Origin: Pseudoselenomonas ruminantium
Lineage (GTDB): Bacteria > Bacillota > Negativicutes > Selenomonadales > Selenomonadaceae
DNA length: 46,733 nt
Assembly: GCF_900104055.1 (NCBI RefSeq)
Contig: NZ_FNJQ01000028.1
Location: 1-46,733 of the forward strand
Reading direction: 5' to 3'
Shown here: positions 41,241-46,733 of the stretch, in pieces
Layout of the letters: every line of letters begins with the position of its first letter
Position numbering within the stretch: position 1 is the first letter of the stretch
Notes under the pieces: generated by a model
Database searches by the model: none
What the model was told of the DNA's origin: nothing
The model's input: the letters and a program-made list of their open reading frames with translations, nothing else
Translations under genes and position numbers: made by a program

Positions 41241-42827
41241 TTATTTACCAGCCGGTTTGATGATATTCGTGATCCAATAGTAGTCAGACGGATACATCTT
41301 CACATTGGCCAGAGCCTTGTTGCTGACGATATTGGTCTGCGGATAGCCCAGGAACAGAGCCGCACCATCATTAAGCAGGATCTGCTGGATGTCGATGATC
41401 AGCTGACGACGTTTGCTCTTGTCAAATTCAGCGGCCAGTTCATTGAACTTAGCGTCGAGGGCCGGATTGCTGTAACCGGAACCATTCTGCGGATTATCGC
41501 CATTGTGGTTGGTCTTCCAATACCAGGACAGGAAGATTTCCGGATCGCCCGTGTTGGCCGTCGTGATGTTGGAAATCAAGAGGTCATATTCGCCCTTGAT
41601 GCCCATCTGGTCTACAAGATTGTAATCCACGGTCTTTATATTGATGTCAAAGCCCAGCTTCTTGAGGTCAGCCTGCACAGCTTCGGCATAGAGCGGCAGT
41701 TCGGCGCGGCTGTTGTAGACCACGAAGTCCAGCTTCAGCGGCTGGCCATCCTTTTCGCGGATGCCATCGCCATTGGTATCCTTCCAGCCAGCTTCATCGA
41801 GGAGCTTGGCTGCCCGTTCCGGATTGTAGGCGTTAGGATCGGTCAGCTGGTCAAAGCCATAGTCCATGGATGGCGGTACCGGAGCCTTGCCCGGCAGGAA
41901 GGTGCCCTTCAGGAGTACATTATTGTAAGTTTCCCGGTCGCAGCCGCAGATCAGTGCAGCACGCACCTTGTCATCCTTCAGGATGCCCTTATGGTTCAGA
42001 CGGGCCAGCACCGTACGCAGGGAGGAAATCTCATCCACGAAGAACTTGTCGTTGCCGCGGAACGTATCCATATCGCCAGCGGCAATGTTCACGGCCATAT
42101 CCACCTCGCCGGACTGCAGCGCCATAGCGCGGGTGTTCGGATCGTCGATGGACGGGATCTCTACGGTTTCAAACGGCACTTCGCCATCCCAATAGTTCGG
42201 GTTCTTCTTCATCACGGCCTTTTCCTTCACGAAGGATTCCACCATATAGGGGCCGGTGCAGATGGGGCCTTCCTTGGCAAAGTCACGGCTGCCCTCAGCG
42301 CTGGTATCCACGATGATGAACAGGGGATCGGCCAAAAAGCCCGGCATATTCGGCATGGGCTTTTCCGTCACGATGGTCAGTGTCTGGCCTTCGGCCTTGA
42401 TTTCCTTGTACTTGAAGAAAGTCGCGGCGCGGTTGTTCTTCTCGAAAGCGCGTTCGATGGATTTCTTGACCGCATCAGCCGTCAGCGGATTGCCATTGGA
42501 GAACTTCACGCCCTCACGAATCTTGAATGTCCAGGTCGTATGGTCATCGCTGATGCTCCAGCTTTCAGCCAGCCAGGGCTGCACGTTCATCTTCTCGTCA
42601 AATTTCGTCAGGCATTCGCCCAGGCCATAGCGCATGACCACCCAGCCAAAGAAATTCTGCGTAGGCTCTAAGGTATCGGCAAAATTCGTCACACCAACCT
42701 TGAGCACGCCCTTATCCACCGAGCTGCTGTTATCCGCACCGCAGCCGGCCAGCATCACAGTCAGAGCCGCACCGCAGAGACCAAGGCTCACGGCTTTCCA
42801 TAACTTCTTCGCGTTAAAAATCTTCAT
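41241..42827 (-). CDS. Nik/Opp-type ABC importer 2, substrate-binding lipoprotein
   Basis: 528 residues with lipoprotein signal (SLGLCGAALTVMLAGC, Cys about 28). Family-5 solute-binding features: DTLEPTQNFFGWVVMRYGLG, CLTKFDEKMNVQPWLAESW, TWTFKIREGVKFSNGNPL, CDRETYNNVLLKGTF and EIFLSWYWKTNHNGDNP. It resembles the importer 1 protein over its whole length, with clear divergence in the pocket regions. Since the operon is under a cobalamin riboswitch, cobalt, a cobalt chelate or a corrinoid precursor is a reasonable cargo. That is inference from regulation. It lies between the permease and ATPase genes, unlike in operon 1. Confidence 0.85.
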   Translation of the reverse strand: MKIFNAKKLWKAVSLGLCGAALTVMLAGCGADNSSSVDKGVLKVGVTNFADTLEPTQNFFGWVVMRYGLGECLTKFDEKMNVQPWLAESWSISDDHTTWTFKIREGVKFSNGNPLTADAVKKSIERAFEKNNRAATFFKYKEIKAEGQTLTIVTEKPMPNMPGFLADPLFIIVDTSAEGSRDFAKEGPICTGPYMVESFVKEKAVMKKNPNYWDGEVPFETVEIPSIDDPNTRAMALQSGEVDMAVNIAAGDMDTFRGNDKFFVDEISSLRTVLARLNHKGILKDDKVRAALICGCDRETYNNVLLKGTFLPGKAPVPPSMDYGFDQLTDPNAYNPERAAKLLDEAGWKDTNGDGIREKDGQPLKLDFVVYNSRAELPLYAEAVQADLKKLGFDINIKTVDYNLVDQMGIKGEYDLLISNITTANTGDPEIFLSWYWKTNHNGDNPQNGSGYSNPALDAKFNELAAEFDKSKRRQLIIDIQQILLNDGAALFLGYPQTNIVSNKALANVKMYPSDYYWITNIIKPAGK

Positions 42828-42857
42828 TTCTCAAAACTTCCCCTTTGCTAAAATAGT

Positions 42858-43673
42858 TTATTCCTGCCGTGGGTCGAGCACATCCCGCAGGCTGTCTCCC
42901 CACAGATTGAATATCGCCACCACGATAAAAATAGCCAGCCCTGGATAAATCATCAGCCAGGGTGCCGACTGGATATACTGCCGCCCCTCATTGAGCATCA
43001 GTCCCCATTCCGGTGTCGGCGGCTGGGCGCCAAAGCCCAGGAAGGACAAGCCGGCAATCTCCATCATCATCGTGCCGATGTCCATGGCCCCGGTGATCAC
43101 CACCATAGGCAGGACATTGGGCAGGATATGACGCCAGAGAATGCTCGCCGTACGCGCGCCCTGAATCTTGGCGGCCAAAATGAAATCCTGGCCGCGCAGG
43201 CGGATGACCAGGCTCCTGACCAGCCGCGCGTATTTGGCCCAGCTCACCACCAGCAGAGCCAGGATGGTATTGACCACACTGCCGCCCAGGATACCGGCAA
43301 TGGCGATGGCCAGCACGATGCCGGGGAACGCCAGCATCATATCCGCAAAGCGCATCAGGATCGTTTCCAGCCAGCCGCCGAAGTAACCGGCCAATACTCC
43401 CACCAATGTGCCTACGACGGCAATCAGGGCCACCAGGCACAAAGCCATAAACAGGGAAATCTGCGTGCCGCAGAGTATGCGGGAGAAAATATCCCGCCCC
43501 AGTTTATCCGTACCGAGTACATGCTGGGCCGACGGCGTCTGCAGGACCAGCTTCATATCGCCGGCCATGGGATCCTGCGGCGCCAGGAAGGGCGCAAACA
43601 ACGCCAATAGCACGATCAATGCGACCAGCGCCGTATAGAAGGCAAATAATTTATTTTCCCGAAAAACCGTCAT
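42858..43673 (-). CDS. ABC importer 2, permease (DppC/NikC-like)
   Basis: 271 residues, six-TM BPD-type permease with the OppC N-terminal segment (FLAPQDPMAGDMKLVLQTPS; HVLGTDKLGRDIFSRIL), the loop AAKIQGARTASILWRHILPN and the end FNLWGDSLRDVLDPRQE. The start overlaps the upstream permease gene by 4 bp. Confidence 0.9.
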   Translation of the reverse strand: MTVFRENKLFAFYTALVALIVLLALFAPFLAPQDPMAGDMKLVLQTPSAQHVLGTDKLGRDIFSRILCGTQISLFMALCLVALIAVVGTLVGVLAGYFGGWLETILMRFADMMLAFPGIVLAIAIAGILGGSVVNTILALLVVSWAKYARLVRSLVIRLRGQDFILAAKIQGARTASILWRHILPNVLPMVVITGAMDIGTMMMEIAGLSFLGFGAQPPTPEWGLMLNEGRQYIQSAPWLMIYPGLAIFIVVAIFNLWGDSLRDVLDPRQE

Positions 43674-44608
43674 GCCCTGCCCTCCTTTTTCAGCCGCGGA
43701 TCCAGATAGACATAGGATAGATCCACCAGCGCATTGATGCCCATGTAGACGATAGAAATCCAGAGCACGAAGCCTTCAATCAGCGGATAATCACGCATGG
43801 AAATCGCCCGCACCGCCATATTGCCGATGCCCGGCCAGGAGAACACCATCTCGATGACGGCCACACCGCCCAGCAGCCAGCCAATGGACATGCCGAGCAG
43901 GGTAATCAATGGCAATACGGCATTGGGCAGCACATGCTTCCAAAGGATGGCCTGCTCCGAAAGGCCTCTGGCCCGGGCGCCCACCACATAATCCTGCCGC
44001 AGTTCTTCCAGAAATACCGTGCGCACCTGACGGATGTACTTGGAAGACATATAGAGCGCCAGCGTCAGCGCAGGCAGTACGATGCCCTCCGCCGTCACGG
44101 CGGATTTGGCTATTGGGAACCAGCCCAGCCTCAGGCCAAACACATAGAGAAAGATCAGACCAATCCAAAAGCTCGGCATGGACACGCCGATAAAGGACAC
44201 GCCCCGCACCAGATAATCCTGCCAGCCATTGCGGTGTACCGCCGACCAGATGCCCAAGGGCAGGGAAATCAGCAGCACGAACACGATGGTCACAGCCGCC
44301 AGCGTCAATGTTCCGGCAAAGCCCTCCAACAACTTGTCCGTCACCGGTTTCTTGGCCGAATAGGACATGCCCATATCCCCATGCAGCACGCCCCCGGCCC
44401 AGTTGGCATACTGCACCAGAAAGGGCTTGTCCAGACCTAATTCCGCACGCGTCTTGTCCAAAGTCTCCTGGGACACGATGGTATCCCCAGCCTCTAAGAG
44501 CATCGCCGCCGGATCCCCCGGCGCCAGATAGGTCAGGCAAAAGGTCAAAAAGCTGACGCCTACAAGCGTCACCAGCATTTGTGACATCTTGCCGATGATT
44601 TTTTGCAA
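43670..44608 (-). CDS. ABC importer 2, permease (DppB/NikB-like)
   Basis: 312 residues, OppB/NikB-type permease: LVTLVGVSFLTFCLTYLAPG, the DMGMSYSAKKPV box, LTLALYMSSKYIRQVRTVFL, ILWKHVLPNAVLPLITLLGM and SYVYLDPRLKKEG at the end. It is the first gene of importer operon 2 and begins about 35 bp after the riboswitch terminator. Confidence 0.9.
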   Translation of the reverse strand: MQKIIGKMSQMLVTLVGVSFLTFCLTYLAPGDPAAMLLEAGDTIVSQETLDKTRAELGLDKPFLVQYANWAGGVLHGDMGMSYSAKKPVTDKLLEGFAGTLTLAAVTIVFVLLISLPLGIWSAVHRNGWQDYLVRGVSFIGVSMPSFWIGLIFLYVFGLRLGWFPIAKSAVTAEGIVLPALTLALYMSSKYIRQVRTVFLEELRQDYVVGARARGLSEQAILWKHVLPNAVLPLITLLGMSIGWLLGGVAVIEMVFSWPGIGNMAVRAISMRDYPLIEGFVLWISIVYMGINALVDLSYVYLDPRLKKEGRA

Positions 44609-44641
44609 AACATCCCACTCCTCATAAAAAATAATATAAAA

Positions 44642-44669
44642 AAGCCTGTCCGCATAAAAACAGACAGGC
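44642..44669 (-). terminator. Riboswitch-controlled terminator
   Basis: The arms AGCCTGTC and GACAGGCT (minus strand GCCTGTCTG, loop, CGGACAGGC) are followed by a T-rich run on the minus strand. It stands between the cobalamin aptamer and the first permease gene, so ligand binding would stop transcription here. Confidence 0.85.
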
Positions 44670-44754
44670 TCACCATAAACTACTCCAGCAAAATCCCCAT
44701 CCCCATCGCTCGCGGGTATCGGGAGCCGCAGTGCAGCTCCCAGCGGTGATTATC

Positions 44755-44914
44755 AATCCGGCAGTTCTCCTGGCTCCAGTTCATCATCATATCGCGCCTT
44801 CCCGAAAGTGCTTTGCCCCTTTCAGTGACCTAAATGCCATATGACTCCCTGTTACAGTGGCGGGACCGCGCTGGCTTATACCAGCTTCTCTATTAAGTCT
44901 TCCGACACCGGATT
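44755..44914 (-). ncRNA. Cobalamin riboswitch (aptamer core)
   Basis: The minus strand contains the B12 box AGCCAGGAGAACTGCC (about 44760-44775) and the conserved GCGGTCCCGCCACTGT (about 44850-44868). P1 closes by AATCCGG (44914-44908) with CCGGATT (44761-44755). Downstream, GGGAGC/GCTCCC (44718-44738) and the terminator form the expression platform. Known members repress genes for B12 synthesis, B12 uptake or cobalt uptake when adenosylcobalamin or another cobalamin is bound. Here it controls importer operon 2. Confidence 0.92.
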
Positions 44915-44963
44915 CAATCCATATTCAGCTGTAATCGTATGATAAATATCACAAACATGCACA

Positions 44964-44992
44964 ATTTTATCATCATCATGGACCTGTGTCAA
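44964..44992 (-). promoter_or_regulatory. Promoter of the riboswitch and importer operon 2
   Basis: Minus strand TTGACA (44992-44987), 17-bp spacer, TAAAAT (44969-44964). Transcription would start near 44957, about 43 bases before the aptamer P1. The -35 overlaps the stop codon of the MATE gene. Confidence 0.85.
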
Positions 44993-46323
44993 GTCTCATA
45001 GGCTGCCTGCGGCCGGCTGCGCCACAAACGCCAGAGCAGGAAGGACGCACAGCCAGCCCGGATGGACTGGTCGATAGCCAATGCCAGCCATGCCCCAGCA
45101 AGTCCCAGCTCCAATACCTGCAGGAAAAAAGCCGTGATCAGCGGCCGCAGGAACGCGATGCTCACAAAGGAATAAGCCGCGACCTGGCTGGTCTGCCCGC
45201 TCCCGCGCAGGACGCCCGCACAGACCATCGCATGCGCTTCGGGGAAGCTCACCGCGGCCACAAAGATCATGATCATCGCGCCCAAGGGCAAAAGCTCAGC
45301 CTCATGGGAATAGAGGCTGAAGATTTCTTCCCGCAGGGCAAATGTCAGCACAAAGGAAACCATAGAGAACAGTACGCTCCACTTAAGCCCGGCTCTGAGC
45401 TGGCGCTGCCAATAAGCCCAATCCCCCGCCCCATGCGCATGGCCGGCCATGACCATATTGGCCTTGCCCAAGCCGCCAGCAAAGCAGTAATAGAAATCGC
45501 AAAAGTTCATGCAGATGGCATGCACCGCATAAGCCGCTGTCCCCAGCTCTGCCACCATGCGGGTATAGAGCACCATGCCAATGCGCTCAAAGCCCTGTTC
45601 GCTGAACACGCCTGCAAACACGGGCAGGAACTCCCGGAAGTATTCCCGCGTCGGCAGGAAGCGTCCCCAGCCGGCCCATTCGCTCTGCCGCAGCTGCCAG
45701 CCCGTTGCCGCCAGTGTCCAGCTCGTGCCCATTACCGTCCCGATAGCCGCGCCCACAACGCCCAGCTCGGGAAATGGCCCCAGTCCGAAGATGAACAAGG
45801 CATTGCCGATAATGTTGACAACATTTCCCTGCACATTGGCGCTCATCACCTGTCTGGTATGTCCATAACCCAGCTGCACCGCCTGTAAGATTGTAGACAG
45901 CGTGGTCAAAAACACGCCCAGCAGGGCAATATCCCCATAGGACAGGGCCGCTGCCATATAATCCTCCTTGGCCCCCATCCAGCTCAGGATTCCCTCCAGG
46001 TGCCAGAAGAACAGCAGATGCAGCGCCCCCATCAGGATAATCATGCAAAAAAGTGTCCGCGAGAGCAGTGCAGGCACCTCCGAAAGCTTTTGCGCCCCAA
46101 ACTTCCGGGCGGTCAGCAAGGTCAGCACCGAAGCCACCGAACGCACCACGCATAAGAGCATCATGCGTGGCTGGGTAAAGATGCTCACCGCCGCAATCGC
46201 CGACGTGCCCAATGCGCCCACCATAATGATATCCACCGAGCTCAGAAGCACCATGAACAGTCCTTCCCAAGCGGCAGGCATCGCAATCCCCAAATAATGT
46301 CTGTCTTCATCCTTCAAGCGCAC
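44989..46323 (-). CDS. MATE-family multidrug/metabolite exporter
   Basis: About 444 residues from the GTG at 46323 (AAGGAG 7 bp upstream; the frame is open to a GTG at 46341). Twelve hydrophobic segments in two similar halves are visible. The N half has AAWEGLFMVLLSSVDIIMVG, TSAIAAVSIFTQPRMMLLCV and NVVNIIGNALFIFG. The C half has GFERIGMVLYTRMVAELG and VCAGVLRGSGQTSQVAAYSF. These are MATE features, with the DIIMVG and GSGQT words. The exporter uses a Na+ or H+ gradient; its cargo is unknown. It stands alone and shares the C5/G5 operator with hydrogenase genes. Confidence 0.9.
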   Translation of the reverse strand: MRLKDEDRHYLGIAMPAAWEGLFMVLLSSVDIIMVGALGTSAIAAVSIFTQPRMMLLCVVRSVASVLTLLTARKFGAQKLSEVPALLSRTLFCMIILMGALHLLFFWHLEGILSWMGAKEDYMAAALSYGDIALLGVFLTTLSTILQAVQLGYGHTRQVMSANVQGNVVNIIGNALFIFGLGPFPELGVVGAAIGTVMGTSWTLAATGWQLRQSEWAGWGRFLPTREYFREFLPVFAGVFSEQGFERIGMVLYTRMVAELGTAAYAVHAICMNFCDFYYCFAGGLGKANMVMAGHAHGAGDWAYWQRQLRAGLKWSVLFSMVSFVLTFALREEIFSLYSHEAELLPLGAMIMIFVAAVSFPEAHAMVCAGVLRGSGQTSQVAAYSFVSIAFLRPLITAFFLQVLELGLAGAWLALAIDQSIRAGCASFLLWRLWRSRPQAAYET

Positions 46324-46361
46324 GCCATCACTCCTTATCACCGAAAATCAGTATCAATTCC

Positions 46362-46407
46362 ATGATAGCAAGTGCGACAACAACTCCACAAGCCCCCCGG
46401 GGGGATA
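46362..46407 (-). promoter_or_regulatory. MATE gene promoter with C5/G5 palindrome (copy D)
   Basis: Minus strand: ATATCCCCCCGGGGGGC (46407 down), -35 TTGTGG (46391-46386), 18-bp spacer, -10 TATCAT (46367-46362). The palindrome has six C and six G and is centred about 43 bp from the predicted start. Confidence 0.7.
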
Positions 46408-46425
46408 TAAAAATTGCAGTTTGTC

Positions 46426-46693
46426 GGTTAGTTCGTGCCAAAATAATCCCGCACATACGCAGTCAGGGGTGAACGGGGGCGTACTTTTGCTGTTTCCGCT
46501 AAACGACCCTCCCTGCAAATTTAGAGCTGTTTAGCTGGATGCGCCGGGCAGGCCAACGGCGCGTCTTTCAGCGTGCTATCTAGCAACTTTTTCTGTCGGG
46601 CCGGTCTTCGCTGCGCTCAGACTGTCGCTCCCACAGCAAAAGCACGCCCCCGTTCGCCCCAAGATACGAAATCTGCAATTGGCACGAACCGTT
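46426..46693. repeat. Long imperfect inverted repeat, no gene
   Basis: The outer arms GTTCGTGCCAA (46431-46441) and TTGGCACGAAC (46679-46689) are perfect. Inner arms of 23 bases (46471-46493 and 46633-46655) pair with one mismatch. The loop has its own small hairpin (GCGCCG, CGGCGC). No coding frame is convincing from 46408 to the right edge. It looks like a structured intergenic element or a small non-autonomous mobile repeat. Confidence 0.7.
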
Positions 46694-46733
46694 GCTCCCG
46701 TAACAAGAACATCGATGTACTTGTTACTTACAG

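Noticed and set aside
1..46733. CRISPR array, tRNA, rRNA or complete insertion sequence
   Set aside because: No regularly spaced direct repeats, no cloverleaf or rRNA signature and no transposase motifs were seen.

Overview
The window reads as chromosomal DNA of a diderm firmicute, most likely a Selenomonas-like member of the Negativicutes. The reasons are a contractile injection apparatus of type VI (T6SS) character with VgrG spikes, a Tat-exported periplasmic [FeFe] hydrogenase, a cobalamin riboswitch and moderately GC-rich core genes with AT-rich cargo. The assignment is inference; no rRNA or housekeeping marker is present.

Bases 1-30188, all on the minus strand, form one long locus for a T6SS-like contractile injection system. 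It is read from right to left from a strong sigma-70 promoter (30266-30294). The first genes encode a membrane von Willebrand A protein, a 730-residue sheath-like protein and two Hcp-like tube proteins, followed by a hairpin that may set their dosage. Next comes a signalling block: a J-protein, two FHA proteins (one membrane-anchored, one with a zinc ribbon), a PP2C phosphatase with a membrane anchor, and a pseudo-phosphatase/TM/TPR protein. A secreted Sel1-repeat protein, a third Hcp with a C-terminal extension and a large Hsp70-like ATPase follow. Then an AT-rich cargo island (about 12.2-16.2 kb) interrupts the core. After it come three baseplate-like proteins, a DcrB/EagR-like protein, a VgrG spike, a pentapeptide-repeat protein, a PAAR-like (DUF4280) effector with an Ntox21-type toxin domain and its probable immunity protein, and a VgrG-RHS fusion of at least 1518 residues that runs off the left edge.

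The cargo island is a graveyard and stockpile of polymorphic toxins. It holds one complete PAAR-like toxin, one orphan C-terminal cassette of the same toxin family, their paired membrane immunity proteins, repeated small two-TM proteins with an STPDD motif, a frameshifted TNT (NAD-glycohydrolase-type) toxin remnant and an intact probable TNT antitoxin. Short repeats at cassette junctions point to recombination.

Bases 30383-46323 are metabolic. There are two Nik/Opp-type ABC importers (30448-35386 and 39673-44608), HydG (the [FeFe]-hydrogenase maturase), a three-gene operon for a periplasmic [FeFe] hydrogenase (catalytic subunit, Tat small subunit, cytochrome b), and a MATE-family exporter. 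The second importer operon is preceded by a cobalamin riboswitch with a terminator, which suggests cobalt or corrinoid uptake. Four promoters (importer 1, hydG, hydrogenase, MATE) each carry a C5/G5 palindrome centred about 43 bp upstream of the predicted start, which looks like a small regulon under one unknown activator. A long imperfect inverted repeat with no gene closes the window.
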